A DNA stretch of 64,000 bases from Chelydra serpentina (taxonomy: Eukaryota; Chordata; Testudines; Chelydridae): contig JBAIAC010000637.1 of NCBI GenBank assembly GCA_037349315.1, positions 38,029-102,028 on the forward strand, read 5' to 3'. Made by a program: the position numbers and the translations under genes. A model generated the notes under the pieces. It was not told the origin of the DNA. It saw nothing but the letters and a program-made list of their open reading frames with translations, and made no database searches. Shown in pieces: positions 10,690 through 19,811 of this stretch (the first letter of the stretch is position 1; each line of letters starts with the position of its first letter).

Positions 10690-11874
10690 TCTCCACTGCA
10701 GTGTGTGTGGCAGGGCAGAGAGTGCGTGACAGAGTGTGTGTGTGTGTGGCACGGCAGAGAGTGTGTGTCTGTCTGTGTGTGTGTGGAGAGCCAGTCTGTG
10801 TGTTGGGGAAGAGAGAGTGTGCTGGCACACTGTGTCTAAGCTCAGACAGCTGCTGGAACCAACCAGTCCTGAATCAGGGGAAGGGGGACACCCCAGTCCT
10901 GAGGCAGGGGGAGGGGAACACCCCTGACATCAGCCCTCGCTTCCCTCACTGGTTCAGCTCACCACAGCACAGCAGTGTCTCTCCCTCACACACACACACA
11001 CACACACGCTGCTGCCTGCCTGGCTCTGTGTCAGGGGCCGGAACAGGGGGGTTACCAGCCGTAAGGACGAACAGTGGAGGGGGGAACAGGACGGAGGCCT
11101 GACGAGAAGAGGCATTCTGTGTTTGTGGCCTTGGGGGAAGTGTGGGATGGAGCCTCAGGGAGACGGGGCGGTGTAGGGTTGGGGTCTCAGGGAGAAGGGG
11201 AGGCGTGAGTGCAGGTCCTTGGGGGAAAGGGGTGTCATGGGGGCAGCACAGTTCGGACGCCAGTGGCCGCCCCCCCCACTGTAAGGAGCTTCTGCCCCCC
11301 AGCTCCGTGGTCGCTGTGCGGGGGAGCAGCATCCCCCGGCAGTGATTTGCTCCTTGCTGCCGGAGCAGAGCAGCAGGCTCAGCCGTCAGAACTTCCCGGA
11401 GCGATGAGAGGGGAGGGGCCCAGCCTCTGGAGCAGGATCGCAGGGCAGGGAGTTCCCGGCGGGCATTGTGGGATACTGGCGGAGGCCAGTTTTGGGGATA
11501 TAATGACCAGCAGTGTCTACACTGACACTTTGTCACTCTCAGTTTGCTGCAAAAAGCTCCAGGCCTCTCGTCGAGGTGGTTTTATTTTGTCGCCAGTAGA
11601 GGGCAGTTTTGTCGCCAGACGTGGCATTGCCGTGTGTGCACCAGCCAAAAGCTGGCGACCGAGGGAGCATCGTGTGTTTTCCACACACCTGAGCAATATA
11701 ATGATGCTGAAATAACTTTGTAGTGCCGACCTGGCCAAGGATTCACACACACACAGCTTGCAAGGAAACCTTCCCCTGCTCCTCTGCTTTGCACAATCCA
11801 AACACAAGCAAAGGCCCAGGTGAGGGCTGGCAGGGAGTCAGGTGTGGATAGACACTATGGTTTAGTCACTGGTG
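10690..11874. other. No gene recognised; simple repeats and one CTCF-like site
   Basis: 10690-10830 is rich in GTGTGTG and CAGAGAGTGTG simple repeat, and 10984-11008 is a CA run. The middle is GC-rich without a recognisable exon. At 11591-11606, CGCCAGTAGAGGGCAG fits the CTCF core consensus closely. Nothing else is recognised. Confidence 0.45.
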
Positions 11875-11948
11875 GGCACTATGGCTTAGCTCGTTAAAGC
11901 ACCTGTCTTGTAAACAGGAGATCCTGGGTTCAACTCCCAGTGGTTTCT
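11875..11948 (+). tRNA. tRNA-Thr (TGT anticodon)
   Basis: 74-nt tRNA with D arm TGGCTTAGCTCGTTAAAGC, a perfect anticodon stem CCTGT/ACAGG around CTTGTAA (TGT) and T arm CTGGGTTCAACTCCCAG. The acceptor GGCACTA/TGGTTTC has one mismatch. The 26 bases upstream carry a partial second copy of the start (CACTATGGTTTAG). TTTT occurs about 12 nt downstream. Probably functional. Confidence 0.88.
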
Positions 11949-12007
11949 TTGTGAGAGGCTTTTAGGTCACCTGGTATTGGCTAATGTCAGAAAACAAAAC
12001 AAAACAC

Positions 12008-12053
12008 AGAGCTAGATGGGCCTTTGGTCTAGCCCAGTGTGGCTGTTTTTATG
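12008..12053 (+). mobile_element. CR1 3' terminal fragment
   Basis: Short CR1-type tail: GCTAGATGGGCCTTTGGTCT followed by AGCCCAGTGTGGC and TTTTTATG. It matches the end of the longer CR1 at 45.86-45.91 kb. Confidence 0.65.
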
Positions 12054-12154
12054 GTTTAAATTACACTCCCAGGCACTGATAACAGAGTTACTGAAAGTTT
12101 GGGTGTTAAGAGCCGACAGGTCCGTGTTCCAGTCCCCTCCCAGACGACCCATCC

Positions 12155-12350
12155 CTCTGGGACAGGGGCAGGTCTGACTCACCCCAAATGGCTCCTTGTG
12201 GCTGCCAGAATCTGTGGGCGGCTCATTTAGTTTACGCCGAGGGTGGAGTCCTGCTTTGTGCACCGTGTCTGAGACTGAAAATCCTAAACCACCCTTTGAA
12301 ATAACGAATGCAGCAGGACGTGTTATGGTCCCTGCCCCAAAGCAGACAGA
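12155..12350. repeat. Inverted duplication partner of 16303-16498
   Basis: The segment reads GGGACAGGGGCAGG, CTGCCAGAATCTGTGGG, GACTGAAAATCC and CCCTTTGAAATAACG. The reverse complement of this order is present at 16303-16498. No gene is seen inside it. Confidence 0.8.
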
Positions 12351-12516
12351 CCAATGGAGAGCTGAGTCCAGGGTAACACTTCACAGGGCTGAGTAAGGCC
12401 GGCAAAGATTCATCTTCCCCTCATGGGCCTCTCGCAATGACGTCCTTCTTGTGTGCCAGGACTGACAGAAACATCCCAGACAGAGAAGCAGCAGGTCAAA
12501 ATAGTCACTTGTAGAT

Positions 12517-12589
12517 GCTGAAGTAGCTCAGTGAGGAGAGCATTAGACTGATGATCTAGAGGACCCTAGTTCACCCCCAGGTTTTAGCC
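12517..12589 (+). pseudogene. tRNA-Phe copy with GAT anticodon
   Basis: 73 nt, clearly derived from tRNA-Phe (compare 18215-18287). D arm is TAGCTCAGTGAGGAGAGC and the anticodon loop is CTGATGA, so the anticodon is GAT instead of GAA. The T loop has decayed (TTCACCC instead of TTCAATC) and the T stem has a mismatch. The flanks for about 100 bp upstream match those of the other two Phe copies. Likely a pseudogene; if charged by PheRS it would misread isoleucine codons. Confidence 0.75.
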
Positions 12590-12771
12590 TGCTCTTTGGG
12601 GTCAGGGCTGGGCTATTTTCTGGAAGGGCAGCAGTGGGTTTACCTGCCATGAGTCCCTTATTTCACTCCCCACAGCAGGGAAAAGCAGCGTGTGCTCGTG
12701 TACCCAGTTGGCCCATGTGAGCTTTCTTTCTTCTCTTGCTCCTTCTCAGCAAGGGGAAGGAAAAGAAGCTC

Positions 12772-12861
12772 CCCTTCGAGCTGGAGTCACAAGGGCAATG
12801 TAAGGATGATTTCCTGAGCGCTGGCTCCAGACCTTCGCTCTACCAGCTGACCCATCGAACA
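12772..12861 (-). pseudogene. tRNA-Tyr relic with intron, copy 1
   Basis: 90 nt resembling an intron-containing tRNA-Tyr. It has 5' TGTTCGA, D arm GGGTCAGCTGGTAGAGCG, an anticodon arm with GGA where GTA is expected, about 17 nt of intron-like sequence, then ATCCTTA and a 3' acceptor TCGAAGG. The T arm is destroyed (TTGTGACTCC instead of a GGTTCGATTCC-type B box). Three more copies of the same length occur at 18468, 18809 and 53159. Confidence 0.65.
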
Positions 12862-12906
12862 CCTGCCACCACTTTCTCCAGCTTCTCCACCCGGTATGAG
12901 AGGCGA

Positions 12907-14422
12907 GCTCTCTGACAGAGACGCTGTGTGCATTGCCCGACGTGGCCACCCAGTGTCACTGTCACTCTCTGAGAGAGAGACGCTGTGTGCATTACCCCAC
13001 GTGGCCACCCAGTGTCACTGTCGCTCTCTGAGAGAGACGCTGTGTGCATTACCCCACGTGGCCACCCAGTGTCACTGTTGATCTCTGAGAGAGATGCTGT
13101 GTGCATTACCCCACGTGGCCACCCGGTGTCACTGTTGCTCTCTGAGAGAGACGCTGTGTGCATTACCCCACGTGGCCACCCGGTGTCACTGTCGCTCTCT
13201 GAGAGAGATGCTGTGTGCATTACCCCACGTGGCCACCCGGTGTCACTGTTGCTCTCTCAGAGAGATGCTGTGTGCGTTACCCCACGTGGCCACCAAGTGT
13301 CACTGTTGCTCTCTGAGAGACGCTGTGTGCATTACCCCACGTGGCCACCCGGTGTCACTGTTGATCTCTGAGAGAGATGCTGTGTGCATTACCCCACGTG
13401 GCCACCCGGTGTCACTGTTGCTCTCTGAGAGAGACGCTGTGTGCATTACCCCACGTGGCCACCCGGTGTCACTGTCGCTCTCTGAGAGAGATGCTGTGTG
13501 CGTTACCCCACGTGGCCACCCGGTGTCACTGTTGCTCTCTCAGAGAGATGCTGTGTGCGTTACCCCACGTGGCCACCAAGTGTCACTGTTGCTCTCTGAG
13601 AGACGCTGTGTGCATTACCCCACGTGGCCACCCGGTGTCACTGTTGATCTCTGAGAGAGATGCTGTGTGCATTACCCCACGTGGCCACCCGGTGTCACTG
13701 TTGCTCTCTGAGAGAGACGCTGTGTGCATTACCCCACGTGGCCACCCGGTGTCACTGTCGCTCTCTGAGAGAGACGCTGTGTGCGTTACCCCACGTGACC
13801 ACCCGGTGTCGCTGTTGCTCTCAGAGAGAGATGCTGTGTGCATTACCTCACGTGGCCACCCAGTGTCACTGTTGCTCTCTGAGAGAGATGCTGTGTGCAT
13901 TACCCCACGTGGCCACCCGGTGTCACTGTTGCTCTCTGAGAGAGACGCTGTGTGCATTACCCCACGTGGCCACCCGGTGTCACTGTCGCTCTCTGAGAGA
14001 GATGCTGTGTGCATTACCCCACGTGGCCACCCGGTGTCACTGTTGCTCTCTGAGAGAGATGCTGTGTGCGTTACCCCACGTGGCCACCAAGTGTCACTGT
14101 TGCTCTCTGAGAGACGCTGTGTGCATTACCCCACGTGGCCACCCGGTGTCACTGTTGCTCTCTGAGAGACGCTGTGTGCATTACCCCACGTGGCCACCCG
14201 GTGTCACTGTTGCTCTCTGAGAGAGACGCTGTGTGCGTTACCCCACGTGGCCACCCGGTGTCACTGTTGCTCTCTGAGAGAGATGCTGTGTGCATTACCC
14301 CACATGTCCCCTTGGTGTCACTGTCGCTGTCTGAGAGAGACGCTGTGTGCGTTACCCCACGTGGCCACCCAGTGTCACTGTTGCTCTCTGAGAGAGATGC
14401 TGTGTGCGTTACCCCACAGGTG
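12907..14422. repeat. 57-bp satellite with an E-box per unit
   Basis: About 26 tandem units of roughly 57 bp: CACGTGGCCACCCGGTGTCA, CTGTTGCTCTCTGAGAGAGA, then CGCTGTGTGCATTACCC. Almost every unit carries the palindrome CACGTG and the palindromic CTCTCTGAGAGAG. Higher-order structure is visible: 13094-13371 and 13377-13654 are near-identical multi-unit blocks. Because 57 is a multiple of three, long open frames repeating a 19-residue peptide appear on both strands; these are not genes. Single units also occur at 1925, 33280, 53290 and 53850. Confidence 0.95.
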
Positions 14423-14514
14423 ACTTCTCTCATACAAATGCTAAGCAGTTGGTGGTGTGATGTTACAGGTGGGCTGGAAATGAGGCTATTTCTTCAGGTG
14501 AAAGACAATGATTG

Positions 14515-14616
14515 TGTCAGGAGTGGGATGTGAACACACACCTCTATATGGAGCCCAGAACAGCATATGATGAAAAGACAAAGCCTTGATGCCCTTGATC
14601 ACTCGGCCAGACTGAC
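14515..14616 (-). pseudogene. tRNA-Leu relic with intron
   Basis: 102 nt resembling the intron-containing tRNA-Leu(CAA). It has 5' GTCAGTC, D arm TGGCCGAGTGATCAAGG, a long degenerate middle in place of anticodon arm plus intron, TTCTGG and CTCCATATAGAGG (variable arm), and 3' CCCACTCCTGACA. The T loop reads TTCACAT. No intact anticodon stem is visible, so decoding is not expected. Confidence 0.65.
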
Positions 14617-14634
14617 ACTGTTAGTCAAGATTTA

Positions 14635-14870
14635 AGTGTAGTAGCCGTGTTAGTCTGTGTCAGCAAAACGAAAATAAGAAAGAAAAACTTGTAGCACCTT
14701 AGAGACTAACACATTTATTTCAGCATAAGCTTTCGTGGGTTAATACCCACTTCATCGGATGCATGGAATGAAATACACTGTAGACAGATATTTATACAGT
14801 CAGAGAAACATGATAAGGTCAAGCGATTTATCAATCGTAGTTTTCTTTAACATGGTCAACCAATCAGGTT
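14635..14870. mobile_element. Dispersed repeat, unclassified
   Basis: Contains GTAGCCGTGTTAGTCTGTGT, ACTTGTAGCACCTTAGAGAC and AAGCTTTCGTGGGTTAATAC, then CCCACTTCATCGGATGCATG. I recognise this as a sequence common in reptile genomes, but I cannot assign a class with confidence. No coding sequence is intact. Confidence 0.55.
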
Positions 14871-15073
14871 CCCTCCTAGGCCAGGCTGTAGCCCAGCTTC
14901 AGGACTCAGAGGAAATGGAGCTCACACCCCTACCTACAGGATCCCGGCACGACCAGACGTCTGGATGAAACGTCCCCTCTGGCGCTCAAGTCACAACAGC
15001 GAGCAGGCAAAAGACAGGCTCCCACGTCATTGGAGAGAGCAAGACGAAGCCTTGGAACACCCAGTTGTGTTAA

Positions 15074-15418
15074 CAGTGGTGTACCCAGGTGCAGAGCACA
15101 GGGGAACGGAGCTAAAAAAAGGCGCCTCCCCTTGTACTCACCCGGCGGCGCTCCAGCCGTTCGGCGGCACTTTGGTGGCGGGTCCCGTCCCTTCACTCGC
15201 TCCGGGTCTTCAGTGGTCCCTGCCGTGGAAGTGCTGCCGAAGACCTGGAGCGAGTGAAGGACCCATCGCTGAATTTTTGCTGAACAGTGTCGAGGGGTGA
15301 GTGCAAGGGGAGGTGCTTTTTTTTAGCTCTGTTCCCCCTTAAAAAGTTTTTTAAGGAGCTGCTTCTGCTCAGAGAGGGAGCAGCCGCTATCTCTGCTCTG
15401 CACCTGGCAACGCTACTG
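15074..15418. mobile_element. hAT-type MITE with TIRs and imperfect 8-bp TSD
   Basis: The 345-bp element starts CAGTGGTGTACCCAGGTGCA and ends with the inverted counterpart TGCACCTGGCAACGCTACTG. The inverted similarity extends inwards: GAACGGAGCTAAAAAAAGG faces CTTTTTTTTAGCTCTGTTCC. Flanking 8-mers TGTGTTAA (15066-15073) and AGTGTTAG (15419-15426) agree at six of eight positions, as expected for an old hAT target duplication. No transposase is encoded. Confidence 0.75.
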
Positions 15419-15639
15419 AGTGTTAGGTGGCAGAAGAGCTGCTCCAATGTCCCACGAAGACTTGTACTTGGATTGCAGGATTCAAAGTCCTGAGCGCCGG
15501 CCCTTACACCATGGGAGAACACCCTGTGTTTGTCTGACTTCCGGTGTAGAAGAGCCTGGGCGGACAATAATTTGCCTTCCTTGCTCAAGGCCTCTCTGGC
15601 CTCTCTGGTCAGTGCTGTATTTACTCAACAAGTCGGCAC

Positions 15640-15839
15640 GCAGCGGTTTGCTGTAGACCCCGAAGCCTTTCTTCCTCCAGACTGTGAGGCCAGTGGGTGT
15701 GTGAGGAAGTTGCCCCTTCAGTCCCAGGCAGTAAATGGCTCTTCCTAGGAAACCCCAAGTCCTGAAAAGAAAAGAGTAACATCAAAAAGGCAACTGAAGA
15801 GCTGACTCCTGAAGTTTCAGGGGGAAATGATCTTTTTTA
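15640..15839. repeat. tRNA-Lys duplicon flank
   Basis: Direct duplicate of 32155-32661. Shared landmarks are GTTTGCTGTAGACCC, CCTTTCTTCCTCCAGACTG, TGAAAAGAAAAGAGTAACAT and GGGGGAAATGATCTT. This copy reads AACTGAAGAGCTGACTCC with no insertion, so it is the empty site for the MITE at 32308-32602. Confidence 0.8.
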
Positions 15840-15912
15840 CACCTGACCGGGGACTTGAACCCTGGACCCTCAGATTAAAAGTCAGATGCTCTACCAACTG
15901 TGCTAGCCAGGA
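15840..15912 (-). tRNA. tRNA-Lys (TTT anticodon)
   Basis: 73 nt: D arm TAGCACAGTTGGTAGAGC, anticodon loop CTTTTAA (TTT), variable loop and T arm CAGGGTTCAAGTCCCCG. The acceptor TCCTGGC/GTCAGGT lacks the end pair, and the anticodon stem TCTGA/TCTGA has one T-T mismatch. The B box is intact. Possibly functional, possibly early in decay. Related to the copies at 32662 and 50109. Confidence 0.8.
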
Positions 15913-16113
15913 TCACACAAAGAGCTGGCACGTTTGATGTAGAAGAGAAACTAGACAAGAAAAAACGGGCAGGAAACAACAGCTTTCTCCGGCACGCTTT
16001 CTCAGCTCATTTCCCCACCTTCTGTCCTGCAGGGGTTGGGGTTATCCCAGTGGCAAAAAGGGGAGCACCTTGCTGGACAGCTAAGGGACCTGAGAAAAGT
16101 AAATTAGGTTTAC

Positions 16114-16294
16114 GGGGAGAGGGATAGGTCAGTGGTTTAAGCATTGACTTGCTAAATCCAGGATTGTGAGTTCAATTGTTCAGTGGGTGGTTTAGGGATC
16201 TGGGGCAAAAATTGGGGATTGGCTTTGCTTTGAGTAGGGGGTTGAACTAGATGACCTCCTAATGTCCCTTCCATCCCTGATATTCTATGATTCT
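16114..16294 (+). mobile_element. Turtle tRNA-derived SINE (Cry/polIII type)
   Basis: tRNA-like head GAGGGATAGGTCAGTGGTTT (A box) and GTGAGTTCAATTG (B box), a unique middle GGGGCAAAAATTGGGGATTG, and a CR1-like tail GATGACCTCCTAATG ending CTGATATTCTATGATTCT. Similar full copies lie at 29882, 37206 and 49048. This family type is the main reason for the turtle assignment. Confidence 0.9.
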
Positions 16295-16302
16295 CAGCTT
16301 TC

Positions 16303-16498
16303 CATTGGGCTGTCTACTTTGGGGCAGGGACAATAACACGTTATTTCAAAGGGTGGTTTAGGATTTTCAGTCTCAGACTCGGTGCACAAAGCAGGACATC
16401 ACCCTCGGTGTAAACTAAATGAGCCACCCACAGATTCTGGCAGCCACAATGAGGCATTTGGTGTGAGAGTCAAACCTGCCCCTGTCCCAGAGAATACT
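16303..16498. repeat. Inverted duplication partner of 12155-12350
   Basis: Reverse-complement copy of 12155-12350: ACGTTATTTCAAAGGGTGG, GATTTTCAGTCTCAGACTCG and CCACAGATTCTGGCAGCCAC. Starts just after the SINE at 16114-16294. Confidence 0.8.
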
Positions 16499-16759
16499 CC
16501 CAGGGGTTATCACCTACATACATTGCAGTGATGTCTGGTGTGTACTCCTGGGGAACCAGCTCACAAAGATAGAGGCAGGAGCTGGTCCCAGTGTATCCCC
16601 CATCTGCAGTGTGGAGAGAAAATAACCTCCAGCCACGGTCCATCTGCAAACCCCTTGCTGAATTACAGGCTGTCTTGGAAGCCCACTGCACAACACTGTG
16701 TCCTCAAACACACATCCCCAGCCATACGGACACTGCCATATTGTGTAAATAAGGGACAT

Positions 16760-17900
16760 GGGGGAGGAAGCGGACAGGGTAAAAACATGTGGTGCTCATG
16801 GCCCACCACATTCATTGACCTCCCCTCAGGCAGGGGACTTATAGGCCCTGGATCACCTGCCCCCTATAGCCTGGATCTCTGACACACCCAGGCCCAACTG
16901 GGTAGCCACTCTTGCAATCCCTCTATGGGAGAATTGGGAGCCATACTCTCCCAGTGGCAATATTTCAGAGGTGGGTACAGACTTTGTGACAGAAAGCCTG
17001 GGGCTTGTCTCTGCACCTCCCCTATCCGGAAGAACAGAGGCTGAGGGGACACAAGGGCAGAAGGTGACAAACAGGCCCGAACAGGAGAGATTTTCTTTCC
17101 GTTACAATTCATCAAAATCTCATCCCTGAAAAGCTCCGAAGGGGTGTAGCTCAGCCCCCCAACCACTCAGCGCGCTGCCGTAGATAATTCTGCCACAGAG
17201 ACTGACTCCCTGCTCCTCTCCCTCCCCAATGGGGATTTCCACATGTAGAAAGGAGGGTTTGGGGAGCAAAGATTGAGAGGGTGTCGGGGGGCTCAAAGGA
17301 TGGGCAGCGCTCTAGGCTCTGCTTGAGAGATCCTGGCATAGGGGCCGGTGAGGGAGGAAGGATTGTAGATTTGTGGTGTCTGACCTGCACTCTGCAGAGG
17401 AGGTGATAAGTGAAGGGGCATTTTTGATTCCTCCCCCCTCAGTGTCCCCTGGGAGGGAATTCTAGGTTCCATGGGGCCAAAGAAGTGGGCAAAGCCATTG
17501 GGTTAATGAAAACCAGTGCTCCAGGTGAGGCTCGAACTCACAACCTCAGCGTGTCTCCACTCAGCACTGCCGTATAAGTACTGTGCGCTAACCCATTGCA
17601 CCACTGGAGCCCTTGCTCAGGGGTTTTCGCCCCGTCCCCCAGGCTGACAGAGGCAAGGACTGACTCCAAACAATGCTAAGTGGAGTTGAGAGAGGGGAGA
17701 GCCAAGTGCTGCTACTTGATGGGCTGGGTTCTTCTTAAGGGGCCGAGGCACCATTTGACCCTTTTGGTCTTCGCTGTGTAACAACCGAGCTGATTCAGAG
17801 TCAATTTCGAGTCTTGCTGCAGACCAACAGATCTGAGATCACTGATCACCAGGTCTCAGCATTAGTCCTGCTTGGGGACAGTGTCTCTGATGTAAGAAAC
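16760..17900. repeat. tRNA-Ile duplicon, inverted relative to 51.6-52.74 kb
   Basis: About 1.14 kb matching 51600-52744 in reverse complement, including GGGTGTAGCTCAGCCCCCCA, TCTCTGCACCTCCCCTATCC and the tRNA-Ile gene. Paired coordinates sum to about 69517. The inverted match ends near 16760, beside GGACAGGGTAAAAAC. Confidence 0.85.
17517..17610 (-). tRNA. tRNA-Ile (TAT anticodon), intron-containing
   Basis: 94-nt gene with perfect acceptor GCTCCAG/CTGGAGC, D arm GTGCAATGGGTTAGCGC, anticodon TAT in CTTATA, an intron of about 20 nt just 3' of the anticodon, and T arm GTGAGTTCGAGCCTCAC. The intron position matches the eukaryotic tRNA-Ile(TAT) family. The anticodon stem CAGTA/CGCTG has one mismatch. 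A TTTT run follows within 15 nt. It decodes ATA. The inverted duplicate is at 51907-52000. Confidence 0.93.
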
Positions 17901-18039
17901 TGCCAGTAGGTGAAGCCGGGACAACAGGGTGGGGCAGCAAGTGGCGGCAGGACTCTTGCTGCCGGGGTCTTGCTGCCGGGGTCTAGCTGCCCAAATTCCT
18001 CCCCGTGCCGCTGGGCCCCAGTCGCCTTCAGCCACCAGG

Positions 18040-18214
18040 TAACCCAGGAACTAAGGCAGGAATGGGGTGAGGAAGCAAATCAAGCTGAGCAAGGCAGGAA
18101 AGAAAAATCATCTTGCCTCCATGGGCCGCTCGCAATGACGTTCTTTTTGTGTGCCATGGCTGACAAAAACATCCCGGACAGAGAAGCAGCAGGCCAGAAA
18201 GGTGTCCTGTAGGG
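18040..18214. repeat. tRNA-Phe duplicon upstream flank
   Basis: Shared with 12400-12516 and 52745-52914: GTAACCCAGGAACTAAG, GGAATGGGGTGAGGAAGCAA, CTCGCAATGACGT, AACATCCCGGACAGAGAAGC. All three lie in the same orientation upstream of a tRNA-Phe copy. Confidence 0.8.
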
Positions 18215-18287
18215 GCCAAAGTAGCTCAGTTGGGAGAGCGTTAGACTGAAGATCTAAAGGTCCCTGGTTCAATCCCAGGCTTTGGCA
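18215..18287 (+). tRNA. tRNA-Phe (GAA anticodon)
   Basis: 73-nt tRNA with every stem paired: acceptor GCCAAAG/CTTTGGC, D arm TAGCTCAGTTGGGAGAGC, anticodon loop CTGAAGA (GAA) between TTAGA and TCTAA, and T arm CCTGGTTCAATCCCAGG. TTTTT lies about 5 nt downstream. This is the intact member of three Phe copies (the others are at 12517 and 52915). Confidence 0.97.
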
Positions 18288-18467
18288 TGCTTTTTGATCC
18301 CTTTGTGTGCAGGGTTGGGCTGTTTTCTCGAAGCGCAGTGGTACCTCTACCCACCACGAGTCCCTCATTTCAGGCTCCCCAGCAGGAAAAGACAGTGGGG
18401 GCTTGTGCCCACCTGAGCTTTCCTTCTTCTCTTGCTCTTTCTCAGCAAGGGGAAGGAAAAGAAGCTC

Positions 18468-18557
18468 TCCTTCAAGCTGCAGTCACAAGGGCAAGAGAAG
18501 GTTGAAAACCAGAGCTCTGGCTCCAGTCCTTTGCTCTACCAGTTGATCTCTTGAAGG
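18468..18557 (-). pseudogene. tRNA-Tyr relic with intron, copy 2
   Basis: 90 nt, best preserved of four Tyr relics. Acceptor CCTTCAA/TTGAAGG pairs fully and D arm is GATCAACTGGTAGAGC. The anticodon arm reads AAGGACTGGAG (GGA in place of GTA), followed by intron-like sequence. The T arm TTGCCCTTGTGACTGCAGC lacks the GGTTCGA B box. It lies 3' of the intact tRNA-Phe on the opposite strand. Confidence 0.68.
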
Positions 18558-18634
18558 GCTGAGGCCACTTTCTCCAGGTTCCCATCGGTGTGTGCCAGCG
18601 TGAGCACCAGCCAAGTGGTGGGCATTTGAAGGAA

Positions 18635-18707
18635 GTTTCTGTAGTGTAGTGGTTATCACGTTTGCTTAACATGCAAAAGGTCCCTGGCTCAAAACCAGGC
18701 AGAAACA
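18635..18707 (+). tRNA. tRNA-Val (AAC anticodon)
   Basis: 73 nt: acceptor GTTTCTG/CAGAAAC perfect, D arm TAGTGTAGTGGTTATCACG, anticodon arm TTTGCTTAACATGCAAA with AAC, T stem CCTGG/CCAGG. The T loop is CTCAAAA rather than TTCGAAA, so the B box is weakened. TTTTT follows about 15 nt downstream. Probably functional. Confidence 0.9.
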
Positions 18708-18808
18708 TGATGGCTTCCTTTTTACCGCTCCCCTATCTGTCCAGCAAGACACTCCTCCTTCTGCCACCGGCCTGTCCGCTGGGCGAACCTGGAGAAAGTA
18801 GTGGCAGC

Positions 18809-18898
18809 TCTTCGGTGGGTCGGCTGGTAGAGCAAAGAACTGGAGCCGGCTCCCAGGAAGTCATCCTTACCTCGCCCTTGTGACTCCAGCTAGAAGGA
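18809..18898 (+). pseudogene. tRNA-Tyr relic with intron, copy 3
   Basis: 90 nt, on the opposite strand to the other three Tyr relics. 5' TCTTCGG, D arm GGTCGGCTGGTAGAGC, AACTGGAG at the anticodon (GGA), intron-like sequence, ATCCTTA, then TTGTGACTCCAGC and TAGAAGGA. The T arm is as degraded as in copies 1, 2 and 4. Confidence 0.63.
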
Positions 18899-19100
18899 GA
18901 GCTTCTTTCCTTCCCCTCGCTGAGAAAGAGCAAGGGAAGAAAAAAAGCCCAGATCCATAGGGGGGCAGAGGCTTCAGGAGCCCACAGCGTTTGCCCATCT
19001 GGGGCATTGTGGCTGAGATCTCTGCTGGCCAGTGCCAGCGCTCGCAAGGCGCTAGTGTGGATGCTGGAGGCTGGGTGCTGGATGCTGGAGGCAGAGACCC

Positions 19101-19172
19101 AGCAGAGTGTCGCAGCAGACGCGTGCTGGGCCCATAACCCAGAGGTCGATGGATCGAAACCATCCTCTGGTA
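19101..19172 (+). tRNA. Initiator tRNA-Met (CAT anticodon)
   Basis: 72 nt with initiator features: A1-T72 end pair, three G-C pairs above the anticodon loop (GGG/CCC), anticodon CAT in CCCATAA, and the T loop ATCGAAA with A54. The acceptor has one G-G mismatch (CTCTGGT instead of CTCTGCT), and the D loop reads GCAGCAGACGCG. TTTTT is about 18 nt downstream. Flanks match 33320-34030 in the same orientation. Confidence 0.88.
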
Positions 19173-19811
19173 GGCAGGTGCTTGTTTCTTTTTGCTCTGG
19201 GCCTCCAAGCGAGGGGGCGACCAGCAGAGCGCCAGGAGCCGAGGCCATGAGGCAAGAGGTGGCTGAGGTGTGGGACTGCCAGGGAGCTCCCCGGCCCCTC
19301 TGGCTGCCTGGGCTGAAGGCGAGAGCCAGGCCTGTGCGTGAGGTCTGAGTGCCGGTGGCTCCCCCACTCCTCGGGGGGGTCTGTCCCAAGGCAGCGGCCC
19401 AGCCCCCCTCCCAGGGGGGTGCGTCCCACCAGCATTTCTTGCCCCGTTTGGGGAGGTTCAGCCTCCCCGAGCCCCTTGTAGCCGCCGCCCACGCGCAGTG
19501 TCACTGGTAGATCCGGGCAGAGGAGACTCGGGGGCCTGGGCTGGGAAATCCCTGGGTGAAACTGGCTGCCTGAGCCCAGCCCCTCTGCACTCAGGGGAGC
19601 GGTGAGAGGGGGAGGGGCTCAGGGAGTAAATCCTCAGAAACCTCCCCGCTGGGTTTGTAATGTCAGGCCCCAGCGAACAAGTCCCTCTGTGTGTGAAGGG
19701 AGGGGCTGTGAGGGGGAGGGTCCATGGGGGTGTCAGTGTGAAGGGATGGGCTGTGAGGGGGAGGGTCCATGGGGGTGTCAGTGTGAAGGGAGGGGCTGTG
19801 AGGGGGAGCCT
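19101..19811. repeat. Initiator-tRNA duplicon, direct copy of 33320-34030
   Basis: The tRNA and about 640 bp downstream (CTCTGGGCCTCCAAGCGAGG through CCCGTTTGGGGAGGTTCAGC) recur almost unchanged at 33320-34030. It ends in a short tandem of about 48 bp (GAGGGGGAGGGTCCATGGGG type) at 19685-19811. Confidence 0.88.

Noticed and set aside
12907..14422. CRISPR-like array of regular repeats
   Set aside because: There are no unique spacers. Units are contiguous satellite, and the genome is eukaryotic.
12840..14533. Frames up to 262 residues on both strands with a 19-residue repeat
   Set aside because: The 57-bp unit is a multiple of three, which keeps several frames open by default.
17138..17160. 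GGTGTAGCTCAG as a tRNA start
   Set aside because: Only an A-box-like match; no downstream tRNA structure.
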